Below, piece by piece: positions 35,298 through 46,413 of a DNA stretch of 64,000 bases; the stretch's first letter is position 1, and every line of letters begins with the position of its first letter. The DNA is taken from positions 372,001-436,000 of the forward strand of contig NQMI01000007.1 in assembly GCA_002270565.1 (NCBI GenBank), given 5' to 3'. The translations under genes and the position numbers were made by a program. This stretch comes from Stenocarpella maydis (taxonomy: Eukaryota > Ascomycota > Sordariomycetes > Diaporthales > Diaporthaceae). The notes beneath the pieces were generated by a model. That model did no database searches. It was given only the letters and a program-made list of their open reading frames with translations, and was not told where the DNA came from.

Positions 35298-36545
35298 ATG
35301 GAATGCACAGAGGTCAGCGAGCTCTGTCCAGTGAAATATACGACACTCGGCTACTACCCGAATAAGCCTCTCAACATCTTCTGCGCCGTTGCTTTCGGCC
35401 TGGCCTTGATAATTCAACTGGTCTTTGGGATCTGGAAGAAGACTTATGCATTTACGGGCTTCATAGTCGCGGGGTGTGCCCTCGAAGTGGCTGGTGCGTA
35501 CCTTTTCCACATACGCGAGGGTGTGGTTCCCACCATCAGGGCCCGTCCCCCGTCGGCAACAACGTCTCAGCCTTGTACCCCCGGAGGTGGCAGACGGGGA
35601 GTATATGCGACTATGGGCTGTCGGGACTTGTTCGCCGGGACCCATCTTCATCCTCGGCAGGGATAGTCAGCAGAGGACGGCACGCGGCTAACACCATATC
35701 GCATAGGCTACGCCGCCCGCGTCCCCCTCAACGCCAACCCCTGGAACTCGCAGGCCTTCCAGACGCAGATCTGCGCCATTGTCCTGGCCCCCACCCTGAC
35801 CTGCATCTCGATATACCTGACGCTCAAGCACCTCATCCTCGCGCTGAACCCCTCCCTGTCCCGCATCACGCCAAAGCGGCTGCCCTTCATCTTCGTGCCC
35901 GCCGACGTGACCTGCCTCCTGGTCCAGGCCATCGGCGGCGCGCTGGCCGCGAGCGGCGGGCGCGAGAACCTCACGCTGGTCAACGACGGGAACAGGGCCA
36001 TCATCGCGGGCATCGCGCTCCAGGTCGTGGTGCTGCTGGCCTTTGGCGCCATGAGCCTGGACTACTGGCTCAGGGCCAGAAAGTGGGTGCACAGCGCCGA
36101 CGTCACCCCCTCGGCGCTTGCGCTCTGGAACGACAAGAAGTTCCGGACCTTTGGCTACGCCGTGCTGGGGGCCTACATCTGTGTGCAGATACGCTGTGTG
36201 TACCGGTGAGTCGCCACCACCCATGCCTGGTTCGAAGCCATGTTGGACGCAGGAATTCTGACCTCGGACAGTGTCGCTGAGATGGCGGGCGGCTGGGGAA
36301 ATGAGATTATGCAAGACGAGCCGTCCTTTGTGGTGCTCGACTCCTTCATGATGTTGATCTGCGTCTACCTCCTCAGCTGTTTCCCCCCGGGCATCTTCTT
36401 TCCGCAGATGGCCAAGGGCTCGGAGTCGGCGCGGGCCAAAAACGGGTCTCCAGAGAGCGCTGGCGAGGAGAGCCAGGCAGAGCAAGGCGGAGTGGCTGGT
36501 GAACAAGAACCTAAGGAAGGGCATCTGTCGAAACCAGAATCGTGA
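35298..36545 (+). CDS. RTA1-family membrane protein
   Basis: Three exons (35298-35493, 35707-36205, 36272-36545) give 322 residues. The RTA1-like family has seven membrane spans. Hydrophobic stretches run in order: NIFCAVAFGLALIIQLVFGI, AFTGFIVAGCALEVAGYAAR, QICAIVLAPTLTCISIYLTL, FVPADVTCLLVQAIGGALAA, AIIAGIALQVVVLLAFGAM, a short one at YAVLGAYICVQIRCVYR and the last at DSFMMLICVYLLSCFPPG. Signature positions YAAR, the FVPADV segment, QAIGGA and RCVYR are visible. The family (Rta1, Rsb1) is linked to lipid translocation and tolerance of azoles, 7-aminocholesterol or sphingoid bases. The C-terminal tail is Glu/Ser-rich and cytosolic. It ends 111 bp from the convergent sugar-transporter gene. 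Confidence 0.9.
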
Positions 36546-36656
36546 GGTATATATATACGCTGCGCTGCGCCATGCTTTATGTCTAATAACCGTCTTAATG
36601 CCTTGAGATCACTCACACCAGATACTCCCCAAATGTCACACCCAGTCCTGCGCTTC

Positions 36657-38368
36657 TCACAGCTCCTGTACCTGATCCTGCAGTCTCTGCAAGAGAGGCT
36701 CGTTCTCGCCCTCGGTGCCTCCGTACGCGAGCTTCTTGTACCTCCCACCAGCCACTTTCGACACCCTCCAGCTGCCTTCCTCCTTGGCGTCGATAAAGAA
36801 CTGCTGGTTGTCTCCAAAACTGCGCCCTCCGCTCTCCGGGAGGTAGACGTAGGTCCAGATGCCCGCGAAGGCGTTGGTGCCCGCAAAGATGAGGAAGATC
36901 CAGTACTTGAGGTTGTTAAACATTATCGGGCTGAGGAGCGTCACGGCGAAGTTGGCCAGGCCCCACACGATGACGCTTATGGCAGAGGCCTGGGCCCTCG
37001 CCGTCGTGGCGTAGATCTCGGTCGGGATGAGCCACACGGTCGCGAGCCAACCGATCCCAAAGGCCCCCGTGGCGATGAAGAGCGTGGCCGTGCCGAGGAC
37101 CGCGGGGGCGCCCACGCCGCCCCCGGGCGACAGCTCCATGGCCAGCGCGCCGAAGAGCGTGAGGAGGGCGAAGCAGGCGGTCAGGGCGACGCTGCCGCCG
37201 AGGAGGAGCTTGCGGCGGCCGACGGCGTCGATGAGGATCCAGGCGAGCGTCATGAGTATAAAGTAGGAGATATCTGGTACATATTAATCAACTGGCATAG
37301 GCCCCCAAGTGACGGGTTCTAGAACATTCAAATGCTGAAAGACGAGGGAACTGTAGCAGGACAAAAATGGTACTCACAGTTGGCCTGTGTGACGTACTCT
37401 GCCATCTTGACGTCGAAGCCCAGGAGCTGAGACGAAGTCGTCAGTCAAACGTCCAGGCCCAGGCTCTAAAGGGATTATTACCCTACCTCGAATATCTGAG
37501 GGCCGTAGACTGAGACGGCGCCATATCCAGTCAAGGCCTGATTCACCTGACCCATCAGGACGATCACAGTGGGGTGGAACGTAGGCTTCCCAGGAGTCAG
37601 CATGTTGGCGTATGTCACCGCCTCATCATCCTTCTCCCTCTCGTGCGCCTCGAACAGCTCCTTGGCCTTCTCCTCCCCCTCCTCGTCGCCGTATATATCA
37701 ACCAGCGCCTCCCTCGCATCATCCCCCCTGCCGTGAGAGATGAACCACCGGGGGCTCTCGGGCAGCCTGTCGATGACCAGGAACAGGAGCGCGGGGTACA
37801 CCTGCATCACCACGATCGGGGTCCTCCACGCCCACTGGCTCGACTTCCCCAGCGTGTGGGTCACGGCGATGTTTATGGCAAAGGCCATGTTGAGCCCGAG
37901 GATGTTCATCTGGAACTCCTGCGCGAGCGCCTTGCCCCTCGCGCCGTCGCTGCTCAGCTCGGAGCTGAACACGGGGATGACGGCGTCGATGCCGCCCACG
38001 CCCAGGCCCATGACCACGCGCCCGACCCAGAACATGTGGACGGCGCTCAGGGTCCACCCCCCGAGCCCGGTGGCGAACATGATGAGGTTGCCGAGGCTCG
38101 CGGCCGCCAGGCAGGCGAAGATCGCCTTCTTGCGGCCGTGGTTGTCCGACAGCCAGGAGAAGAGCACCGCGCCGAGGGAGCAGCCAAGGTAGTAGACGGC
38201 GACGAGGATGCCCACCATTGGGTCCTCGGGGCCGATCCCCATCGTCCTCAGGTAGTCCTCGTTCGTGTTGATCAGGGACATCATGCCCTGGTCGTAGCCA
38301 TAGAGGGCGATGGCTGTCGAGCTGAAGAGGACGACCTCTTGGGTCTTGGAGAGGCTGAACGACACCAT
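36657..38368 (-). CDS. MFS sugar transporter
   Basis: Three exons (37487-38368, 37378-37426, 36657-37273) give 515 residues with the 12-span sugar-porter layout. Landmarks in order: ALYGYDQGMMSLINTN (TM1 end), WLSDNHGRKKAIF (loop 2-3 motif), GRVVMGLGVGGIDAVIPVF, LPESPRWFISHGR (PESPR motif), LIDAVGRRKLLLGG, WLIPTEIYATTARAQA and VYLPESGGRSF (PETKG-like). Homologues carry hexoses or related sugars across the plasma membrane. The exact sugar is unknown. Exon 2 is 49 nt. I started at the ATG 38368: the frame is open for 18 more codons upstream, but that extension opens with TTG. Junctions keep phase. Confidence 0.9.
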
Positions 38369-39147
38369 CCTGGCGGTGGTGATTCTGGCGACCGGATGCA
38401 GATGCTGTGCTTTTCCCTTCAAGTGGTGGGCAGGAATCGAGCCCTAGGTGTTCTAGAAATCCAACCAGAGGAATTAGAGCAAGGAAAAGAAGGGGGTCCT
38501 CTTCTAGCCCGCACCATATAGCAGAGGATCCAAGCCTGGAGGAGGGTCTGCAGGCTGGGGCGCACTTGGGGGAGATGAGCGCATGGCGGTGAGTACAGCA
38601 AGTGCGGCTGGACTCTTTATTAGATTGTGCAGGCTAGTACTGTCACCTAGCAGCCGTAAGCTAAGCAACAGGATCGGGCGCTTAGCCGCAGACATGACGA
38701 TGGTGGGCAGCAGTGTTGAACATGTTAGGTCGTGCTTGAATAGTGCCCTGCACATTCGTGGGATACGTCATTGGCGGCGACCACTCAGCCGGGGCATAAG
38801 CCGAGCGGGCATGTCGGCTGGTTAGACCGAGACACGGCCATCCACACTGCTGATCGACGACAGCCGGCCAGCTTGAGGAGACCAGAGATATTCCGAAATT
38901 CTCTCTGTGCGTGTGTCGGATTCAGGTGTGCCGCGTTGCTCACCAAGCTGCCCCCTGGAGCAAAACAGACCACGCTTTTATGTACAGTGCACTGTCACTT
39001 TGAGGTTGCCATGACTAGACAGAGAGCGTTGCTTGACATGTCGTGATTCATTATCAGTCAGCACCAGAAAACCCACGAATACAGCCAACGAAATGAGAGA
39101 GGACAGAACAGGGCAGGGCACTAGGCCGCCGTGATCGAGGCCGGGCA
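38369..39147. other. Intergenic
   Basis: This is the promoter of the sugar transporter and the 3' flank of the peroxiredoxin-like gene. No gene seen. Confidence 0.5.
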
Positions 39148-39835
39148 TCATTCCACCCCAAGCACCTTCTTCAACTCCTCCGTCTCGGTATGATCGGTGG
39201 GATTCCGCATGCGGTGGCACCACTTCAACTCCCCGCCCTGAAACAGCCACTCGCCGCCGTTCTGGGCGGATGGCCCGCCGCTCAGCACCTTCCCGGAGCC
39301 CAGCGCCTTCCAGGCCGAGGAGAAGACGTTTTCCAACGTGCTCATCTTGAGGTAGCTGGGGGTTGTGCTCCCCGGCCGGAGGGTCGACACCATGCCCAGT
39401 ATCTTGTAGGTCCGCACGCTCGGGTCGGTGTAGATGGGGAACTGGCATCCGGTGTCCTTGGCGTATTCCGGGATGCAGACGGGCTCCCCGCAACCGATGA
39501 TGGTGAGGGTTACGTTGGCCTTGGACAGCTTCTCGGGCGGCAGGTCTTGCATGAGCGCCTGCACGTACTGCCTGCAGCTCTGTTGGGCATTAAGTAGTCA
39601 GTGCCGGTGTCTATCCTTGATGGGCTCAGGTCGTTTGTGCAAGCCTTACGCCGCAGTAGAAGTGGCGGACAAACACGATGAGCTGTCGCTCATCTCCAGG
39701 CTTTCCGGTATACAAGGATTTGAAGGGAATTTCCTTGCCGTCGCTGTCCTTGATGGGGACCTCGCCGGCCTCGCTCACCGCCTTTGGATCAGGTAGCTCC
39801 CGGTGGGCAACTTTGTTTCCGGTTGTAGCGCCCAT
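39148..39835 (-). CDS. AhpC/TSA-like thiol antioxidant, AAED1/PRXL2C-type
   Basis: Two exons (39650-39835, 39148-39579) give 205 residues with a thioredoxin fold. The redox motif HFYCGSCRQYV (CxxC) straddles the intron. IGCGEPVCIPEYAKDTGCQF and FPIYTDPSVRTYKILGM match the AAED1-like peroxiredoxin family. The N-terminal arm (MGATTGNKVAHRELPDP) is short and unsignalled, so the protein is probably cytosolic. The segment SAQNGGEWLFQGGELKWCHR is the usual C-terminal core. It likely reduces peroxides or protein thiols; the partner is unknown. The intron boundary GGC|GTAAGG...CAACAG|AGC is phase 0. Confidence 0.88.
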
Positions 39836-40465
39836 GATGCGTCTTTGGTGTTTTGAAGTGTGATTGATTTTCCAGTGCGCTGCGCTCTTTGATGCCGGAC
39901 GGAAGAGGAGCGAGCTGTAAATGATAACGAGGCTTGGAGGGGAACGGTCAATCAGCGGAAGGATTATGTCATTCGAGCTAGAACCAATACAATGTTCTTT
40001 CCGCAGCTGGAGCCCCAAGACTCATATCAGGTAACTACTTGTGAGAGCAAAAAAAAATTACCTAGCTATAGTATCATACACTAATCCCCCGGCGTGAAAG
40101 AGATAGAGTCCCCAGGCCTCCATGTAACTGCAGTAATTTTAGGAGACTGCACGCGTGTAATGTGCGTAATTTTTACTGGGACCATTTGACATGTCTCACA
40201 GGTCCTTGGCTTTGGAATAATGTTTGTTCCTGTTGAAGCGAATAGTCTGGCGAAACGCGAAGGACATTGCAAGATGCAGGTAGTCACTCAGCAGGTCTTT
40301 TTTTTTTTTTAGTAGTTTGATGGTATTTGAATTTTTTCTGAATACCTATATTTCCGCTCATTCTCCTGAACTTTTAACTCTGGCAAGAGCTTGTTGCCTC
40401 TATTTAGCCGCTTTATGCTGTACGGTCTTGCAAGCTTTCTTCCTGATCAAGCACCTTTTCTATTC
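39836..40465. other. Intergenic, AT-rich
   Basis: This is the promoter of the antioxidant gene and the 3' flank of the secreted hydrolase. A T12 run ends near 40311. No gene seen. Confidence 0.5.
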
Positions 40466-41857
40466 TCATACGTTCTGTTCGCCCAGGAAGTCGAAAATGA
40501 TACCGAATGCCCTCGGCGCAACCTCGTGCAAGAAAATGTTATGTCTAAGTCATCATAGTTAACCAACAAGTCCCGCATTCTCATGAAAATGAAAATTCTA
40601 CATCACCACTCGCAGCATACCGGCATGAACGATTACTGCTAGGCATAGGAGGGGTTTGGTGGCTTAGGAAAAGCTTTACTCACCCAGAATGCAGATCATC
40701 CACAGTTCTCAATGCGGCAGCAGCCGTGAAGTTGTTCTTCAGCCCATCTAGAAGGCCCAAGCAATCTCCGCCGCATGCAGAGGTGTCGTATTTTCCCTGA
40801 AGCACCAGTGTAGGCGCCGTTACGTTTTCATAACCTATTGTCGTAGCTAGGAGTGTTGGCAGCTCAGCTACGGCAAATGGTTCGCTCGCAACATCGTACG
40901 ACCACTCCGCCACGCGATGCTCGAAGTACGGGCTCGCGAAGTAAGCAAACGTCTCAGCATACAGATCTGAGGACGTCAGAAATGCTGGATCCAGGTGCCC
41001 CCAGCGATCAGGGTTCTGGGTGCTAGCGACACGAAACCCGACGCCCGCGCCAAAAGGCCCAAAATGATTGAGCGTGCCGCTGAAACCCGTCAGCACGAGT
41101 CCGTCTATCGAGGATCCCAGGAGCGCGGCCGCCTGCGTCGAGATGTAAGCTCCGTAACTGTGACCGGCGAGAACGACCTTGTCTGCTCCGGCGGTCTGCC
41201 GTGCATAGGAGACGAGGGAATTGAGTACGGAGACCTCGACCTGGAACTGAGCGTCATCATAAGGATCAACCCTGTTGCATGCGTTAACCACTTTCTCAAG
41301 GATGACCATCGGCGCATTGATCGAGACGGGGAAACGCACTTGGAAGACGAGCCGACCCCAATGCGGTCGTAGTTCAGCACACTATAACCTGCGGCCAAAG
41401 CAGCATCCACGAAGTTATATTGCGATGAGTTGGAGAGGTTTGGCCGGAAGTACCTATATCATCGTCAATACGAAGGAAATGTCTACTGCAAGAGCCTGTA
41501 GACGTACAACTTGGATTCGATTATGCCGTGAGTAGCCACCAGGATTGTACCGCCAGTGCCACACAATTCAGCTCCAATGGTGTAGTTACTCATGACCGGG
41601 AACTTCGTCTCGCCCGCAATTGGCAGGGGGTCACCTGGCTGACCGAAGTCCCTAGCTGTCAGATTGAAAGTAAGAGAAGCCACATCCCAATCGTCTTTAA
41701 CAGTCATGTTCAAGATAGATCGCTTCTCGGAGACAGCCACTGGGATCTGGATCTGCGTGCATGGACTGTTTATTTCCTTCAGCTCGGAGGTTGGGAAGGC
41801 AACGATGGGGGCCGCTAAGGCAAGAGCAATCGCGAGTATTTGCATCCTCACAGCCAT
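40466..41857 (-). CDS. Secreted alpha/beta hydrolase
   Basis: Four exons (41508-41857, 41340-41453, 40684-41271, 40466-40544) give 376 residues. A signal peptide opens the protein (MQILAIALALAAPIVAFP). ELCGTGGTILVATHG is the oxyanion region, YDRIGVGSSSKVDPY spans the exon 2/3 junction, and the nucleophile elbow is LAGHSYGAYIS. LVLQGKYDTSACGGDC provides the Asp region. The catalytic His (SGHNIFLHEVAPRAFG) comes only with the fourth exon, which I infer from the donor GG|GTGAGT at 40683 and the acceptor CTTAG. Without that exon the frame stops just before the catalytic His. Several NxS/T sites fit secretion. Substrate unknown. A TATA box lies about 70 bp upstream. Confidence 0.85.
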
Positions 41858-41926
41858 GGTCGAGTCGAATACGTACTAAATCGCGACAGATTTACCAATA
41901 CAATGTTGGGAGTGCGGAATTAATCA

Positions 41927-41933
41927 TTATATA
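41927..41933 (-). promoter_or_regulatory. TATA box of the secreted hydrolase gene
   Basis: The minus strand reads TATATAA about 70-76 bp upstream of the ATG at 41857. Confidence 0.5.
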
Positions 41934-42712
41934 ACTCTCCGCTAGCTAGCCTGCTTCGCAGGTCCTGTGTGTGTGTGTGTTCTAGGGTGGGTCATGGTCA
42001 TGGACTTACTCAGCAGCTTGCTTAGCAAACATTGGAAAATGGATAACCCGCTTACCGAGCAGTTCTATTATATAGAATATTCTTCCCAAGACTTATAGGA
42101 ACAATGCAAGTTCCTGGAATGCCTGTGGTCTGACCAGTTGGTCCGCCAGAATGTTCAAATGGCTTGTAGAGCGAGGCCATTTCAATCGAGTGATCGCAAG
42201 TCCTACACCTCATGTCGCTGACCCCAAGCCTTTATCTATTCAAAGTGAAGAGAACATCATTTGGGGCCTCAAATGTTCAAGGCTCGAGCTGAGAAAATGG
42301 ATATCCACCCGCCATGGCTCTTGCCTTGACGACCGCGACAGTATTCAGAATGTCTTCACTCCCCTTTCCGTAGTTCGGCTCCGGACCGAGAGGCGGGAAA
42401 GACAGAGATAGCATAAAATAGCCCTACGGAGCGGATTGGTTGTGTGAGATTGAAGTAAGAAGAGACTGTGCGTCCCTGGTCCCTGGGTCTGAACTGCTCC
42501 CGCCATCAAGCTCGTATCCGAAAGCAGGGCACACTTGGTGAAATGAGAAATGAGGTAGCCAGTTGACGTCCGCCCACCCAGCTTTTCAGGACTGCCCACC
42601 TAGTTTTTCCCTCCTCGCCCACCTTGTATAAATTTCCTATAGAAATTACTAGGATTTCTAAGTAATCCCCAGAAAGGAAAAGCTACCCCGTATTCTACCT
42701 CAACCCTTTCAA

Positions 42713-42752
42713 CCCCTAACCTTCTGGGCCCTCCCCTAACCCTCTGGGCCCT
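42713..42752. repeat. 20-bp direct duplication
   Basis: Two adjacent 20-nt copies (CCCCTAACC then TCTGGGCCCT with one mismatch) lie in the GH35 promoter region. Confidence 0.85.
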
Positions 42753-43349
42753 TAGCGCACACTTGGAGGAGGGCGGGTATAAGAAGTTATAGTAGGCTGC
42801 ACACTTAATTCCTTGTACTTGGTGGGCGGACGTTGACTGTTCGTTGCCGAGGTACTAAACTACAGGTTAAGACGAAGGGTTACTGTATCTGGATGTATTG
42901 CGACTGTCTGCGGCCGGACTGGCCAGATGGATTATGTCCCGACGGGATTTTAACCCGCGACATACTGTGCGCTTGTCTCGCTGTCGATGTGATGGGGGTT
43001 TTCTCCATCTGGAGCGGAAGCTCCCTCCCGATTTTTGCTTTGTCTAGCCTTCTTGACTCTTTCCGACCCCGACCTAGTTCTGCGATTAATCATATGACCA
43101 TTATGCAACCCTGTCGGCCATGTAGTACTATACTCTGGTCCTCCCGAGCAAGCGCTCAAATCATACAATTGCCCGTTTCCCCTCTCCTCGTTGGTACATC
43201 AACTAATAAACGCAACCGACCCACGACCTGAAGGGTGAATCGGCTTAAAAGGAGGCGACGGATAACTCTATTACCTCGAATACCCCAACCGGTGCCTTGT
43301 TGATTTGTGACATGCGAGCTGAGTCCCCGGCACTGGACTGACAACCAAG

Positions 43350-45316
43350 ATGCAAGGCATACTCTTTCTTGTTGCAACGGCGATTGCCCATTTTGTGGGA
43401 GGTAACTTGAGGTCTTTTTCTTATTCTCTTGTCAACCAACTCCTTTCTGCCCTGGGACTGACCGACCTGTTTTAGCCGCCGCCGCCGCGTACTCGGCGCC
43501 AACAACTGGCAACTTCACCTGGACAGCCAACTCCAAGTCCTTCAGTCTCAATGGCCAGCCCTACAACATCATCGGCGGCCAGATAGACCCACAGCGCGTG
43601 CCCAAGGAGTACTGGGCGCAGCGCATCCAGATGGCCAAGGCCATGGGCCTCAACACCATCTTCAGCTACCTGTACTGGCAGGATATTGAAAAGTACCAGG
43701 GCCATTTCGACTTTACCGACAGAAATGATCTTGCCAGCTGGTACAAGGCGATTGCCGATGCTGGCATGAAGGCGGTTCTAAGGCCGGGCGGGTATATCAC
43801 GGCCGAGAGGGACTGGGGTGGCCTGCCTGGCTGGCTGACCCAGATTCCCGGAATGCAGACCCGAGCCAACAATGCGCCTTTCCTGAATGCTACCGCCAAC
43901 TACTTCAACCATGTTGGGGCTGTGGTCCAGCCCTACCTGGCCAGCAACGGCGGGCCCATCCTCATGGCCCAGATCGAAAATGAGTATGGCTATGTGGGGA
44001 GCGACATGAACTACAAGGCCGCGCTCTCCGAGGCCATGGCCAAGGCCTTCCCCGGCATACGCCAGTATACCAACGACTGTGCCGGGTCCTGTCTCAGCAA
44101 GGGGGCCGTCCCCGGCGCGCTCGCCGTGGTGGACGGCTCGGGTCCGAAGAACGGCATCCCCCAGATCCGGCAGCAGATTACGGACCCGAGCGAGATGGGC
44201 CCGCTGATGGATGGAGAGGTCTGGATCACCTGGTACGATGCCTGGGGCCCCAGAAACGGCCACGCCGGGCCTACCGACGCCAGCGGCGACATCGACTGGG
44301 TCCTCGCGCAGGGCGACCACTTCAGCATCTACATGTTCCACGGCGGGACGAGCTGGGCGTTCGGCAACGGCGCCGAGGGCAGCACGGGCGGCGGCCTGGT
44401 GCCATACGTGACCAGCTACGACTACGGCGCGCTCCTGGACGAGACGGGCCGCGCGGCCTCGACGTACAGCAACATGCGCAGCGCCATCGCGAAGCACGTC
44501 AGCAACATCCCCGCCGTGCCCTCCAACCCGCCGCTGCAGAGCGTTAGCTCGTTTGCGCTGACGCCCGTGGCGCGCATGTTTGATGACCTACCTGCGCCCA
44601 TCACGTCGGCATCTCCCAAGACCATGGAGGCCTGCGGCACGGTCTTCGGGTACATCCTGTACCAGCACAAGGCCGCCGCCAGCGCGTCGGGCGCCCTCAC
44701 GCTGAGCTCGGGCGGCCCGCGCGACCGCATGATTGTGCTGGTCAACGGGGTGCGCCAGGGCACCCTCGACGCCATCTACAAGAACCGCCCGCCTGTCAAC
44801 GTGTCGCTCAAGGCTGGTGACACGCTCCAGCTCCTGGTCGAGAACCTCGGGCGCATCAAGAGCGGCTCGATGGACCAGGTCAAGGGCATCGTGGGCTCCG
44901 TCTCGGTCGGCGGCCAGACCCTGACCGGCTGGGATCACTACACCTTCCCCTTCGACTCGGCCCCGGCCTTGTCGCCCGGCAGCCCCATCAGCGTCACCGA
45001 CACCAGCGCCCCGACCTGGTATCGAGGCACCTTCAGGAACACCCAGACGCCCGGCATGGCGGCCGACACCCTCCTCGAGCTGCCCGGCCTCACCAAGGGC
45101 CTGGTCTTTGTCAATGGCCATAACCTCGGCCGCTACTGGGCCATCGGACCGCAGCAGCAGCTGTTCCTGCCCGGCGCGTGGCTGCACGACAGCTCGCAGG
45201 ACAACGAGGTGCTGGTGCTGGAGCTGAGCCCTCGCGCCGGGAGCAGGACGGCCCTGGGAAACAGCAAGAGGCGGTGGGGGAACAATGCCGACCCGGACTG
45301 CAACAGCTGTAGCTGA
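43350..45316 (+). CDS. Secreted beta-galactosidase, GH35
   Basis: Two exons (43350-43401, 43476-45316) give 630 residues. The signal peptide MQGILFLVATAIAHFVGG is interrupted by the single intron, whose acceptor precedes an Ala-rich cleavage region. The TIM barrel starts at SKSFSLNGQPYNIIGGQIDP. The acid/base Glu is in MAQIENEYGYVG and the nucleophile Glu in MDGEVWITWYDAWG, with MFHGGTSWAFGNGA after it. C-terminal jelly-roll domains hold WYRGTF and GLVFVNGHNLGRYWAIGPQQ, as in other GH35 enzymes. It removes terminal beta-galactose from plant galactans or xyloglucan outside the cell. At 630 residues it is shorter than the ~1000-residue Aspergillus LacA type. It is followed in the same orientation by GH62. 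Confidence 0.92.
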
Positions 45317-46413
45317 GCGGCGGCCGGGTCGCTGCGGGCTGGATAGGGTCGAGTGCATGGGTACCAGGGGTGTCAGCCTGCCTTGTAGTATACTGCCACT
45401 GGTGGCGACCGTCCTGTACAGATTCCTAGCATCAAGCAGTGTATACTATTTAGGGGTTCATGCCTACCTGGGTTGACTCGTGAGATGCCGATCCTCTGAT
45501 GCTTGCGGCCGCGGATATACACCTCGTCCAGTCGGGCGACCAATGGATGAGACCATTAGCGACTGGGAATGGGCCCAGGGGGAAATTAGGGAAACCAGAC
45601 GGCCATGTGTCGTCCAAACAAGCTTTCTCGGAGCCCACACCCCGGCGGGGGTCGCATACGCTGCCACTTTAACAGTGTATGCTGCTGCTGACTAGTGCAG
45701 CATTCGGTAATGCGGCCCCCCTTCTGGGGAACCAGATGTATTGTTGCACCAATCACGACTTGTTTATGTAACACACTGCAACGGAGGGGACCACCTGATG
45801 GACCGGGTAAATTGCACTGCTCCCCTTGCTCCCTTTGGCAGCGTGCTTGCATCTCCACCCCCCCTCGTGTAGACCTTGGAATCTCACCACCCCGCTGTGT
45901 AACAAGTTGAATCCTCAACGAGATCCTCTGGCTCTATGATTGACATCGTTCGTCTCAGCGGAACGACGGCAACTGCTGCGGAGGCGAAGCTAGCCCCCCC
46001 CCCTCAGTTGCCCCACAACACCATGGCTATGGACACTGTGATAGGCGGCTCTCGACGCCTGCACACGACGGGGCGGGCTGGTTTCTGGCCGGAAAATCTA
46101 TGCGTTGGCTGTTACTCCCGGTGTCTAATTGCTCCGTTGCTCGCCCTTTCGGGAAACGCCACTGGGCTTGCGAGAACAACATGGGGCTCTGGCGGGAAGT
46201 TTCCGTCCGGACCCGTAGGTATCTTCCAAGGTGACTTGGGCTGGGAGGCGGCGTCGCCGGGGCCCACCCGGGGGCCTTTATGTATATGACGGGCGCCCAT
46301 GGTCTCGTGGGTTTGGGCCCGTCCCATTTGCATCGCCAAGGATTTCCAAGAGATCGCCAAGGATTCCCAAGATCGCTCTTCTGCTCCTCCGCCTGCCAAG
46401 AGATATCCCAGCC
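45317..46413. other. Intergenic, GH62 promoter
   Basis: A GGCTAG word, like the XlnR consensus GGCTAR, lies on the minus strand at 45990-45995, and a TATGTATATG stretch near 46279. Both are short enough to occur by chance. No gene is seen. Confidence 0.4.

Larger units (their letters stand above)
41858..43349. other. Divergent intergenic region, 1.5 kb
   Basis: These are the promoters of the secreted hydrolase (minus) and GH35 (plus). It contains a (TG)7 run near 41966-41979 and a duplicated 20-bp word at 42713-42752. No gene is supported. Confidence 0.5.

Noticed and set aside
38369..38422. 18-codon extension of the sugar transporter
   Set aside because: It opens with TTG, not ATG; the first ATG is at 38368.
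38420..38470. tRNA-like B-box (GCTCGATTCC on the minus strand)
   Set aside because: The T-stem does not pair well and no matching D-arm, anticodon arm or acceptor stem could be built.
40545..40683. An extra small exon inside the last intron of the secreted hydrolase
   Set aside because: It would be in phase but inserts a stretch that breaks the conserved SGHN motif; direct splicing restores the motif.
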